DNA of 64,000 nucleotides from Phylloscopus collybita (lineage: Eukaryota; Chordata; Aves; Passeriformes; Phylloscopidae), in assembly GCA_027886175.1 (NCBI GenBank), contig JAJNNQ010000139.1:186001-250000 (forward strand), in the 5' to 3' direction. Under the pieces are notes generated by a model, which made no database searches, was not told where the DNA came from, and saw only the letters and a list, made by a program, of their open reading frames with translations. Position 1 is the stretch's first letter; the number at the start of each line of letters is the position of its first letter. Made by a program: the position numbers and the translations under genes. This document shows, piece by piece, positions 45,725-58,789 of the stretch.

Positions 45725-48700
45725 AGACGGAAGTTTTTCTGCCCTTGTACTGTCAATGGCCTACTAAAACCTGACATCGGGAACGTGGTGTGGAGACTTA
45801 GGTTTCCCTAGGAAAAGGACCACCGTTCCTGTCTAATGCTGTCTGCCTGGCACTGTGGTTATGACTGCTGAAGGTCCATACAAATGAGGATATCTCCCAG
45901 GAGCAATCTACCACCAGGTGGAAGTTTGTCTACCCTTGTACTGCCGAAGGCCTCCTAGTAACGGACATCAGGAACGTGGGGTGGAGACTTTGGTTTCCCA
46001 TAAAAATGGGCCACCGTTCGTGTCTAAAGCTGTCTGCCTGCCACTGGGGATCTTCGTAATAAAATTCCAATAAAATTCCAGAGAAATGAGGATATCTCCC
46101 AGGTGCAATCTACCACCAGATGGAAGTTTTTCTGCCCTTGTAGTTCCAAACGCCTTCTACAAATTGACATCAGGAACGTGGGGTGGAGACTTTGTTTTCC
46201 CATGGAAATGGGCCACCGTTTGTGTCTAGTGCTATGTGACTGCCACTGAGATTATGCCTAGTAAAATCCCGTACAAATGAGGATATCTCCCAGATAGAGT
46301 CTACCACCAGATGAAAGTTTGTCTGCCCTTGTAATGCCAAAGGCCTCCTACAAACTGACATCAGGATTCTGGAAAGGAGGCTTTGGTTTCCCATGGAAAA
46401 GGGGCACCCTTGTTGTTTAATGCTGTCTCCTTGCCACTGGGCTTATGACTACTGAAATTACATACAAATGAGGATATCTCCCTAACAAAATTTCCCACCA
46501 GATGGAAGTTTGTCTGCCCTTTTAATGCCAAAGGCCTACTAAAAACTGACATCAGGAGCCTGGTTGGAGACTTTGTTTTCCCATGGAAAAGGGCCACCGT
46601 TCCTCTCTAATGCTGTCTGCCTGCCACTGGGCTTCTACCTGATGAAATTCCATAAAAATGAGGATATCTCAACGATGCAATCAACCACCAGACGGAAGTT
46701 TGTCTGCCCTTGTAGTGCCAAAGGCCTCCTAGAAACGGACATCAGGAACGAGGGGTGGAGACTTTGGTTTTCCATCAAATGGGCCATTTTTCTTGTCTAA
46801 TGCTGTCTGCCTGCCACGGGGTTTCTTCCTACTAAAATTCCACTAAAACTCCATAAAAATGAGGATATCTCCCAGGTGCAATCTACAACCAGATGGAAGT
46901 TTCTCTGCCCTTATATTGGAAAACGTCTCCTACAAAGTGACATCAGCAACGTGGGGTGGAGATTTTGGTTTCCCATGGAAAAGGGCCACTGTTCGTGTCT
47001 AATGCTGTCTGCCTGCAACTGGAGTTATGCCTACTGAAATTCCTCACAAATGAGGATATTTCCCAGATGGAATCTCCCACCAGTTGGAAGTTTGTTTGCC
47101 CTTCTAGTGCCAAAGGCCTCCTAAAAACTGACATCAGGAACCTGGGGTGGAGACTTTGGTTTCTCATGGAAATGGGCCACCGTTCGTGTCTAATAATGTC
47201 TGCCTGCCATTGGGCTTCTACCTACGAAAATTCCACTGAAATTCCATACAAATGAAGACATCTCCCGGGTGCAGTCTACCGCCAGATATATGTTTTTCTG
47301 CCCTTGTATTTCCAAAGGCCTTCTATAAACTGACATGAGGAGCCTGGAGTGGCCACTTTGGTTTCCCATGGATATGGGCCAGCGTTCGTGTGTAAAGCAG
47401 TCTGCCTGCCGCTGGATTTCTGCCTACTTTAATACCACTGAAATTCCATAAAAATGAGGATATCTCCCAGGTGCAATCTACTACCAGATGGAAGTTTTTC
47501 TGCCCTTGTACTTCCAAAGGCCTCTTGCAAACTAATACCAGGAACGTGGGGTAGAGACTTCGGTTTCCCATGGAAAAGGGGCACCGTTTGTGTCTAATGC
47601 TGTCTGCCTGCCACTGGGGTTATGCCTGCTGAAATTCCTCACAAATGAGGATATCTCCCGCACGGAATCTACCACCAGTTGGAAGTTTGTCTGCCCTTGT
47701 AGTGCCAAAGGCCTCCTACAAACTGACATCAGGCACGTAAGATGGAGACTTTGGTTTCCCAAGGAAATGGACCACCGTTCGTGCCTAATGCTGTCTGCGA
47801 GACACTGGGCTTATGCGGACTAAAATTCCACTAAAATTCTATACAAATGAGGATGTCTCCCAGGTGCAATCTACCACCAGATGGAAGTTTGTCTGCCCCT
47901 GAAGAGCCAAAGGCTTCCTACAAATTGACATCAAGAACCTGAGGCGGAGACTTTGGTTTCCCATGGAAAAGGGCCACCGTTCGCGTCTAATACTGTCTGC
48001 CTGCCACTGGGCTTATGGCTATTAAAATTACATACAAATGAGGATATCTCCTGAATGCAATATGCCACCAATAGGAACTTTGTCTCCTCCTGTAGTGCCA
48101 GAGGCCTCCTAGAAAATGACATCAGGAACCTGGGGTGGAGACTTTGGTTTCCATTGGAAATGAGCCACTATTCATGTCTAATTCTGTCTACCTGCAGCTG
48201 GGATTCTGTCTACTTATATTCCACTAAAATTCCATACAAATGAGTATATCTCCCAGGTGCAATCTAACACCAGATGGAAGATTCTCTGCCCTTGTGTTTC
48301 CAAAGGCCTCCTACAAACTGCCATCAGGAACCTGGGGTGGAGATTTGCTTTCCCATGGAAAAGGACCACCGTTCCTGTCTAATGCTGTCTGCCTGGCACT
48401 GTGGTGATGACTGCTGAAGTTCCATACAAATGAGGATATCTCCCAGGTGTAATCTACCACTGGGTGGAAGTTTTTCTGCCCCCGTAGTGCCAAAGGCCTC
48501 CTAAAAACTGACATCCCGAACGGGGGGTGGAGACTTTTGTTTCCCAAAGAAATGCCCGCCGTTCCTGTCTAATGCTGTCTGGCAGCCACTGGCCTTATGC
48601 CTACTAAAATTCCACTAAAATTCTATAGAAATGAGGTTATCTCCCAGGTGCAATCTACCACCAGATGGAAGTTTGCCTGCCCTTGTATTTCCAAAGGCCT

Positions 48701-48890
48701 CCTACAAACTGACATCAGGAACGTGAGGTGGAGACTTTGGTTTCCCATGGAAAAAGTCCATTGTTCGTGTCTAATGCTGTCTGCCTGCCACTGGGCTTCT
48801 GCCTGCTGAAATTCCATACAAATGAGGGTATCTCCTCGATTCAATCAACCACAAGACGGAACTTTGTCTGCCCTTGTAGTGCCAAAGGCC
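45725..48890 (-). repeat. Right-arm block, inner copy of the 11.2-15.9 kb segment
   Basis: 45,725-46,940 pairs with left 14,700-15,915 (sum 61,640) and 46,940-48,890 pairs with left 11,190-13,140 (sum 60,080). About 1.56 kb equivalent to left 13,140-14,700 is skipped at 46,940. The same block recurs downstream in the same orientation at 49,560-50,660 (offset 3,723) and 52,417-54,000 (offset 5,474, then 5,081), where the skipped piece is present. Confidence 0.8.
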
Positions 48891-49559
48891 TCCTACAAAC
48901 TGACATCAGGAACCTGGAGTTGAAACTTTGCGTTCCCTTGGAAATGGGCCAGCGTTCGTGTCTAATGATATGTGACTGATACTACGGTTCTGCCTATTAA
49001 AATTCCACTAAAATACCATACAAATGAGGATGTCTCCCAGGTGCAATATAAACCAGATGGATGTTTCTCTGCCCTTGTAGTTCCAAAGGCCTCCTACAAA
49101 CTGCCATCAGAAACCTAGGGTGGAGACTTTGGTTTCCCATGGAAAAGGACCACCGTTCCTGTCTAATGCTGTCTGCCTGGCACTGTGGTTATGACTGCTG
49201 AAGTTCCATACAAATGAGGATATCTCCCAGATGCAATATGCCACCAGATGGAAGTTTGTCTGCTCTTGCAGTGCCAAAGGCCTCCTTTATACTGACATTC
49301 GGAACCTGGCGTGGAGACTTTGGTTTCCTATGGAAAAGGCCCACCGTTCATGTTTAATGCTCTCTGTCTGCAACTGGGCTTCTGAGTACTAAAATACCAC
49401 TAAAATTCCATACAAATAAGGACATCTACGAGGTGCGATCCACCACTAGATGGAGGTTTGTCTGCCCTTGTAGTGCCAAAGGCCTCCTACAAACTGACAT
49501 CAGGAGCCTGGGTTGGAGACTTTGCTTTCCCATGGAAAAGGGCCACCGTTCGTGTCTAA
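48891..49559 (-). repeat. Junction segment between the two right-arm copies
   Basis: 48,891-49,060 carries the unusual GTTGAAACTTTGCGTTCCC and ATGATATGTGACTGATAC wording that otherwise appears at 60,650-60,740 and, in related form, at left 7,960-8,040. 49,060-49,559 then pairs with left 16,000-16,500 (sum 65,554). This is a chimeric stretch made when the blocks were joined. Confidence 0.65.
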
Positions 49560-52500
49560 TGCTGTCTGCCTGGCACTGTGGTTATGACTGCTGAAGGTCC
49601 ATACAAATGAGGATATCTCCCAGGAGCAATCTACCACCAGGTGGAAGTTTGTCTACCCTTGTACTGCCGAAGGCCTCCTAGTAACGGACATCAGGAACGT
49701 GGGGTGGAGACTTTGGTTTCCCATAAAAATGGGCCACCGTTCGTGTCTAAAGCTGTCTGCCTGCCACTGGGGATCTTCGTAATAAAATTCCAATAAAATT
49801 CCATAGAAATGAGGATATCTCCCAGGTGCAATCTACCACCAGATGGAAGTTTTTCTGCCCTTGTAGTTCCAAACGCCTTCTATAAATTGACATCAGGAAC
49901 GTGGGGTGGAGACTTTGTTTTCCCATGGAAATGGGCCACCGTTTGTGTCTAACGCTATGTGACTGCCACTGGGATTATGCCTAGTAAAATCCCGTACAAA
50001 TGAGGATATCTCCCAGATAGAGTCTACCACCAGATGAAAGTTTGTCTGCCCTTGTAATGCCAAAGGCCTCCTACAAACTGACATCAGGATTCTGGAAAGG
50101 AGGTTTTGGTTTCTCATGGAAAAGGGGCACCCTTGTTGTTTAATGCTGTCTCCTTGCCACTGGGCTTATGACTACTGAAATTACATACAAATGAGGATAT
50201 CTCCCTAACAAAATTTCCCACCAGATGGAAGTTTGTCTGCCCTTTTAATGCCAAAGGCCTACTAAAAACTGACATCAGGAGCCTGGTTGGAGACTTTGTT
50301 TTCCCATGGAAAAGGGCCACCGTTCCTCTCTAATGCTGTCTGCCTGCCACTGGGCTTCTACCTGATGAAATTCCATAAAAATGAGGATATCTCAACGATG
50401 CAATCAACCACCAGACGGAAGTTTGTCTGTCCTTGTAGCGCCAAAGGCCTCCTAGAAACGGAGATCAGGAACGAGGGGTGGAGACTTTGGTTTTCCATCA
50501 AATGGGCCATTTTTCTTGTCTAATGCTGTCTGCCTGCCACGGGGTTTCTTCCTACTAAAATTCCACTAAAACTCCATAAAAATGAGGATACCTCCCAGGT
50601 GCAATCTACAACCAGATGGAAGTTTCTCTGCCCTTATATTGGAAAACGTCTCCTACAAAGTGACATCAGCAACATGGGGTGGAGATTTTGGTTTCCCATG
50701 GAAAAGGGCCACTGTTCGTGTGTAATGCTGTCTGCCAGATACTGGGCTTATGCCTACTAAAATTCCACTAAAATTCCATACAAATGAGGATACCTCCCAG
50801 GTACAATCTACCACCAGATGGAAGTTTCTCTGCCCTTGTAGTGTTAAAGGCTTCCTACAAATTAACATCAGGAACCTGGGGCGTAGACTTTGGTTTCCCA
50901 TGGAAAAGGGCCACCGTTCGTGTCTAATGCTGTCTGCCTGGCACTGTGGTTATGACTGCTGCAGTTCCATACAAATGCTGATAAGTCCCAGGTGCAATCT
51001 ACCACCAGGTGGAAGTTTGTCTGCCCTTGAAGTGCCAAAGGCCTCCTAAAAATTGACATCAGGAACCTGCGGTGGAGACTTTGTTTTCCCATGGAAATGG
51101 GCCACCCTTTTTCTCTAATGCTATGTGCCTGCCACTGGGCGTATGCCTAGTAAAATTCCATAAAAATGAGGATATCTCCCAGATGGAGTCTACCACCAGT
51201 TGAAAGTTTGTCTGCCCTTGTAATGCAACGGCCTCCTACAAACTGACATCAGGAACCTGGAGAGGACGCTTTGGTTTCCCATGGAAAAGGGCCACCCTTG
51301 GTGTTTAATGCTGTCTCCTTGCCACTGACTTATGACTACTGAAATTACATACAAATGAGGATATCTCCCAGACGCAATATGCCACCAGATGGAAATTTGT
51401 CTGCTCTTGCAGTGCCAAAGGCCTCCTTCAAACTGACATTCGGAACCTCACCTGGAGACTTTGGTTTCCTATAGAAAAGGCCCACCATTCATGTTTAATG
51501 CTGTCCGTCTGCCATTGGGCTTCTGAGTACTAAAATACCACTAAAATTCCATAAAAATGAGGATATCTCCCAGGTGCAATCTACCACCAGGTGGAAGTTT
51601 GTCAGCCCTTGCAGTGCCAAAAGCCTCCTAAAAACTGACATCAGGAACATAGGATGGATAATTTGTTTTTCCATGGAAAGGGGCCACTGTTCGTGTCTAA
51701 TGCTGTCTGCCTGCCAGTGGGCAGAAGCCTACCAAAATTCCCTACAAATGAGGATATCTCCCAAATGCAATTTCCCACCAGATGGAAGTTTGTCTGCCCT
51801 TTTTATGCCAAAGGCCTCCTACAAACTGACATCAGGAGCCTGGGTTGGAGACTTTGTTTTCCCATGGAAAAGGGCCACCGTTCGTGTCTATTGCTGTCTG
51901 CCTGCCACTGGGCTTTTACCTGCTGAAATTCCATACAAATGAGGATATCTCCCCGATGCAATCAGCCACCAGACGGAAGTTTGTTTGCCCTTGTACTCCC
52001 AAAGGCCTCCTAAAACCTGACATCAGGAACGTGGCTTGGAGACTTTGGCTGCCCATGGGAAAAGGGCCACCGTTCATGTCTAATGCTGTCTGCCTGCCAC
52101 TGGGCTTCTACCTGCTGAAGTTCCATACAAATGAGGATATCTCCCCGATGCAATCAACCACCAGACGGAAGTTTGTCTACCTTTGTAGTGTCAAAGGCCT
52201 CCTAGAAACGGACATCAGGAACGTGGGGTGGAGACTTTGGTTTCCCATAAAAATGGGCCATTATTCGTGTCTAATGCTGTCTGCCTGCCACTGTGCTTCT
52301 TCCTACTAAAATTCCACTAAAACTCCATAGAAATGAGGATATCTCCCAGGTGCAATCTACAACCAGATGGAAGTTTCTCTGCCCTTATATTGGAAAACGC
52401 CTCCTACAAAGTGACATCAGCAACATGGGGTGGAGATTTTGGTTTCCCATGGAAAAGGGCCACTGTTCGTGTCTAATGCTGTCTGCCTGCCACTGGAGTT

Positions 52501-54629
52501 ATGCCTACTGAAATTCCTCACAAATGAGGATATTTCCCAGATGGAATCTCCCACCAGTTGGAAGTTTGTTTGCCCTTCTAGTGCCAAAGGCCTCCTAAAA
52601 ACTGACATCAGGAACCTGGGGTGGAGACTTTGGTTTCTCATGGAAATGGGCCACCGTTCGTGTCTAATAATGTCTGTCGGCCATTGGGCTTCTACCTACG
52701 AAAATTCCACTGAAATTCCATACAAATGAAGACATCTCCCGGGTGCAGTCTACCGCCAGATATAAGTTTTTCTGCCCTTGTATTTCCAAAGGCCTTCTAT
52801 AAACTGACATGAGGAGCCTGGAGTGGACACTTTGGTTTCCCATGGATATGGGCCAGCGTTCGTGTGTAAAGCAGTCTGCCTGCTGCTGGATTTCTGCCTA
52901 CTTTAATACCACTGAAATTCCACAAAAATGAGGATATCTCCCAGGTGCAATCTACCACCAGATGGAAGTTTTTCTGCCCTTGTACTTCCAAAGGCCTCTT
53001 ACAAACTAATATCAGGAACGTGGGGTAGAGACTTCGGTTTCCCATGGAAAAGGACCACCGTTCATGTCTAATGCTGTCTGCCTGCCAGTGGGCTTATGGC
53101 TATAAAATTACATACAAATGAGGATATCTCCTAGATGCAATATGCCACCAATAGGAACTTTTTCTCCTCCTGTAGTGCCAGAGGCCTCCTAGAAAATGAC
53201 ATGAGGAATCTGGGGTGGAGACTTTGGTTTCCCATGGAAATGAGCCACTATTCATGTCTAATTCTGTCTACCTGCAGCTGGGATTCTGTCTACTAATATT
53301 CCACTAAAATTTCATACAAATGAGTATATCTCCCAGGTGCAATCTAACACCAGATGGAAGATTCTCTGCCCTTGTGTTTCCAAAGGCCTCCTACAAACTG
53401 CCATCAGGAACCTGGGGTGGAGACTTTGCTTTCCCATGGAAAAGGACCACCGTTCCTGTCTAATGCTGTCTGCCTGGCACTGTGGTGATGACTGCTGAAG
53501 TTCCATACAAATGAGGATATCTCCCAGGTGTAATCTACCACTGGGTGGAAGTTTTTCTGCCCCCGTAGTGCCAAAGGCCTCCTAAAAACTGACATCCCGA
53601 ACGGGGGGTGGAGACTTTTGTTTCCCAAAGAAATGCCCGCCGTTCCTGTCTAATGCTGTCTGGCAGCCACTGGCCTTATGCCTACTAAAATTCCACTAAA
53701 ATTCTATAGAAATGAGGTTATCTCCCAGGTGCAATCTACCACCAGATGGAAGTTTGCCTGCCCTTGTATTTCCAAAGGCCTCCTACAAACTGACATCAGG
53801 AACGTGAGGTGGAGACTTTGGTTTCCCATGGAAAAAGTCCATTGTTCGTGTCTAATGCTGTCTGCCTGCCACTGGGCTTCTGCCTGCTGAAATTCCATAC
53901 AAATGAGGGTATCTCCTCGATTCAATCAAACACAAGACGGAACTTTGTCTGCCCTTGTAGTGCCAAAGGCCTCCTACAAAATGACACCCGGAACCCGGAG
54001 TGGAGACTTTGTTTTTCCATGGAAAGAGGCCACCGTTCGTGTCTAATGCTGTCTGCCTGCCACTGGGTTTCTTCCTACTAAAATTCCACTAAAATTCCAT
54101 AGAAATGAGGATATCTCCCAGGTGCAATCTACAACCAGATGGAAGTTTTTCTGCCCTTATATTGGAAAACGCCTCCTACAATGAGACATCAGCAACGTGG
54201 GGTGGAGATTTTGGTTTCCCATGGAAATGGGCCACTGTTCGTGTCCAATGCTGTCTGCGTGCCACTTGGCTTCTGCCTTCTGAAATCCCATACAAATGAG
54301 CATATCTCGCCGATGCAATCAACCACCAGATGGAAGTTTGTCTGCCCTTTTAATGCCAAAGGCCTCCTATAAACTGACATGAGGAGCCTGGGTTGGAGAC
54401 TTTGGTTTCCCATGGATATTGGCCAGCGTTCGTGTGTAATGCTGTCTGCCTGCCGCTGGACTTCTGCCTACTAAAATACCACTAAAATTCCATACAAATG
54501 GCGATATCTCCCAGGTCCAATCTACCACCAGATGGAAATTTTTCTGCCCTTGTAGTTCCATTCGCCTCTTAATGACTGACATCAGGAACGTGGGATGGAG
54601 ACTTTGGTTTCCCATGGAAAAGGGCACCG
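49560..54629 (-). repeat. Right-arm block, outer copy of the 10.5-15.8 kb segment
   Basis: Pairs with left 10,530-15,800 nearly without interruption. Sums are 65,362 at 50,100-51,926, 65,554 at 52,293-53,045 and 65,160 at 53,400-54,627; each shift is one or two monomers. It contains the 1.56 kb missing from the inner copy. Satellite only. Confidence 0.8.
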
Positions 54630-56589
54630 TTCGTGTCTAATGTTATCTGCCTGCCACTGGGGTTATGCCTTCTGAAATTCCACACAAATGAGGATATCTC
54701 CCAGGTGCAATCTACCACCAGATGGAAGTTTGTCTGCCCTTGTAGTTCCAAAGCCCTCCTACAAACTGACATCAGGAACGTGAGGTGGAGACTTTGGTTT
54801 CCCATGGAAAAGGTCCATTGTTCGTGTCTAATGCTGTCTGCCTGCCACTGGGCTTATGCCTACTAAAATTCCACTAAAATTCTATACAAATGAGGATATC
54901 TCCCAGGTGCAATCTACCACCAGATAGAAGTTTGTCTGCCCTTGTAATTCCAAAGGCCTCCTACAAATTGTCATCAGGAACCTGGGGCGGAGACTTTGGT
55001 TTCCCATGGAAAAGGGCCACCGTTCGTGTCTAATTCTGTCTGCCTGCCACTGGGCTTATGGGTACTAAAATTACATACAAATGAGGATATCTCCCAGATG
55101 CAATATGCCACCAATTGGAAGTTTGTCCCCTCTTGTAGTGCCAGAGGCCTCCTAGAAAATGACATCAGGATCATGGGTTGGAGACTTTGGTTTCCTATGG
55201 AAATGGGCCACTATTCATGTCTAATTCTGTCTACATGCTGCTGGGATTCTGCCTACTAAAATTCCACTAAAATTCCATAAAAATGAGTATATCTCCCAGC
55301 TACAACCTAACACCAGATGGAAGTTTCTCTGCCCTTGTATTTCCAAAGGCCTCCTACAAACTGCCATCAGGAACCTAGGGTGGAGACTTTGGTTTCCCAT
55401 GGAAAAGGTCCATTGTGCGTGTCTAATGCTGTCTGCCTGCCACTGGGCTTCTGCCTGCTGAAATTCCATACAAATGAGGATATCTCCTCGATGCAATCAA
55501 CCACCAGATGGAACTTTGTCTGCTCTTGTAGTGCCAAAGGCCTCCTACAAACTCACATCAGGAACCTGGAGTGGAGACTTTGGTTTCCCATGGAAATGGG
55601 CCAGCATTGGTGTCTAATGACTTGCGTCTGCCACTAGGCTTCTGCCTAATAAAATCCCACTAAAATTCCATACAAATGAGGATGTCTCCCAGGTGCAATC
55701 TACCACCAGATGGAAGTTTGTCTGCCTCTGTAGTGCCAAATGCCTCCTAAAAACTGACGTCAGGAACGTGGGGTGGAGACTTTGGTTTCCCATGGAAAAG
55801 GGGCACCTTTCGTGTCTAATGCTGTCTGCCTGTCACTGGTGTTATGCCTGCTGAAATACCTCACAAATGAGGATATCTCCCAGATGCAATATGCCAGCAG
55901 TTGGAAGTTTGTCTCCTCCTGTAGTGCCAGAGGTCTCCTAAAAACTGACATCAGGAACGTGGGGTGGAGACTTTGTTTTTCCATGGATAGAGGCCACCGT
56001 TCGTGTCTAATGCTGTCTGCCTGCCAGTGGGCATATGCCTACCGAAGTTCCATACATATGAGGATATCTCCCAAATGCAATTTCCCACCAGATGAAAGTT
56101 TGTCTGCCCTTTTAATGCCAAAGGCCTCCTACAAACTGACATGAGGAGCCTGGGTTGGAGACTTTGGTTTCCCATGGATATTGGCCAGCGTTCGTGTGTA
56201 ATGCTGTCTGCCTGCCGCTGGACTTCTGCCTACTAAAATTCCACTGAAATTCTATACAAATGAGGATATCTCCCAGGTGCAATCTACCACCAGATGGAAG
56301 TTTGTCTGCCCTTGTAGTTCCAAAGGCCTCCTACAAACTGACATCAGGAACGTGAGGTGGAGACTTTGGTTTCCCATGGAAAAGGTCCATTGTTCATGTC
56401 TAATGCTGTCTGCGTGCCACTGGGCTTCTGCCTGCTGAAATTCCATACAAATGAGGATATCTCCTCGATGCAATCAACCACCAGACGGAACTTTGTCTGC
56501 CCTTCTAGTGCCAAACGCCTCCTTCAAACTGACATCAGGATCCTGGATTGGAAACTTTGGTTTCCCATGGAAATCGGCCAGCGTTCGTG
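54630..56589 (-). repeat. Extra right-arm block of about 10 monomers
   Basis: The pairing sum changes from 65,160 to 67,114 across this stretch, so about 1.95 kb here has no partner at the left position near 10,530. Its second half (about 55,770-56,180) resembles 57,345-57,750 in the same orientation (offset 1,572), which suggests a local tandem duplication followed by divergence. Confidence 0.7.
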
Positions 56590-58789
56590 TCTAATGATGT
56601 GTGCCTGCCACGAGGCTTCTGCCTATTAAAATTCCACTAAAATTCCATACAAATGAGGATGTCTCCCATGTGCAATCTACCACCAGATGGAAGTTTGTCT
56701 GCCCCTGTAGAGCCAAAGGCTTCCTACAAATTGACATCAGGAACCTGGGGCGGAGACTTTGGTTTCCCATTGAAAAGGACCACCGTTCCTGTCTAATGCT
56801 GTCTGCCTGGCACTGTGGTTATGACTGCTGAAGTTCAATACAAATGAGGATATCTCCCAGGTGCAATCTACCACCAGGTGGACGTTTGTTTGCCCTCCTT
56901 GTGCCAAAGGCCTCGTAAAAACTGACATCAGGAACCTGGGGTGGAGACTTTGGTTTCCCAAGGTAATGGGCCACCGTTTGCGGCTAATGCTGCCTGCCAG
57001 CCACTGGGCTTATGCCTACTAAAATTCCACTAAAATTCTACACAAATGAGGATATCTCCCAGGTGCAATCTATAACCAGATGGAAGTTTGTCTGCCCTTG
57101 TAGTTCCAAACGCCTCCTAAAAACTGAAATCAGGAACGTGGGTTGGAGACTTTCTTCTCCCATGGAAATGGTCCACCGTTTGTGTCTAATGCTATGTGCC
57201 TGCCACTGGGCTTCTTCCTATTAAAATTCCACTAAAATTCCATAGAAATGAGGATATCACCCAGGTGCAATCTACCACCAGATGGAAGTTTCTCTGCCCT
57301 TATATTGGAAAACGCCTCCTACAAAGTGACATCAGCAACGTGCGGTGGAGGTTTTGGTTTCCCATGGAAAAGGTCCATTGTTCGTGTCTAATGCTGTCTG
57401 CCTGTCACTGGGGTTATGCCTGCTGAAATTCCTCACAAATGAAGATATCTCCCAGATGCAATATGCCAGCAGTTGGAAGTTTGTCTCCACTTGTAGTGCC
57501 AAAGGCCTCCTAAAAACCGACATCAGGAACGTGGGTTGGAGACTTTTTTTTTCCATGGAAAGAGGCCACAGTTCGTGTCTAATGCTGTCTGCCTGCCAGT
57601 GGGCATAAGCCTACCAAAGTTCCATACATATGAGGATATCTCCCAAATGCAATTTCCCACCAGATGGAAGTTTGTCTGCCCTTGCAGTTCCAAACGCCTC
57701 CTAAAAACTGAAATCAGGAACGTGGGTTGGAGACTTTCTTCTCCCATGGAAATGGGCCAGCGTTCGTGTCTAATGATGTGTGCCTGCCACTAGGCTTCTG
57801 CCTATTAAAATTCCACTAAAATTCCATACAAATGAGGATGTCTCCCAGGTGCAATCTACCACCAGATGGAAGTTTGTGTGCCCATTTAGAGCCAAAGGCT
57901 TCTTACAAACTGACATCAGGAACGTGCGGTGGAGACTTTGGTTTCCCATGGAAATGGGCCACCGTTTGTGTATAATGCTATGTGCCTGCCACTGGGCTTA
58001 TGCCTAGTAAAATCCCATACAAATGAGGATATCTCCCAGATGGAGTCTACCACCAGTTGAAAGTTTGTCTGCCCTTGTAATGCCAACGGCCTCCTACAAA
58101 TTGACATCAGGAATCTGGAAAGGACGCTTTGGTTTCCCATGGAAAAGGGCCACCCTTGGTGTTTAATGCTGTCTGCCTGCCAGTGGGCATATGCCTACTA
58201 AAATTCCCTACAAATGAGGATATCTCCCAAATGCAATTTCCCACCAGATGGAAGTTTGTCTGTCCGTTTAATGCCAAAGTCCTCCGACAACCTGACATCA
58301 GGAATGTGGGATGGAGACTTTGGTTTCCCTAGGAAACGGGCCACTGTTCCTGTCTAATTCTCTCTGCCTTCCGCTGGGATTCTGCCTACTAACATTCCAC
58401 TAAAATTCCATAGAAATGAGGATATCTCCCAGGTGCAATCTACAACCAGATGGAAGTTTCTCTGCCCTTATATTGGAAAACGCCTCCTACAAAGTGACAT
58501 TTGCAACATGGGGTGGAGATTTTGGTTTCCCATGGAAAAGGGCCACTCTTTGTGTCTAATGCTGTCTACCTGTCACTGGGGTTATGCCTGTTGAAATTCC
58601 TCACAAATGAGGATATCTCCCCGGTGCAATCAACCACCAGATGGAAGTGTGTCTGCCCTTGTAGTGCCAAAAGCCTCCTTCAAACTGACATCAGGAACAT
58701 AGTATGGATAATTTGTTTTTCCATGGAAAAGGGCCACCGTTCCTGTCTAATGCTGTCTGCCTGGCACTGTGGTTATGACTGCTGAAGTT
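56590..58789 (-). repeat. Right-arm block pairing with left 8,330-10,520
   Basis: The coordinate sum is constant at 67,114 over the whole block; for example left 10,153-10,377 pairs with 56,737-56,961 and left 8,816-9,007 pairs with 58,107-58,298. Satellite only. Confidence 0.8.
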
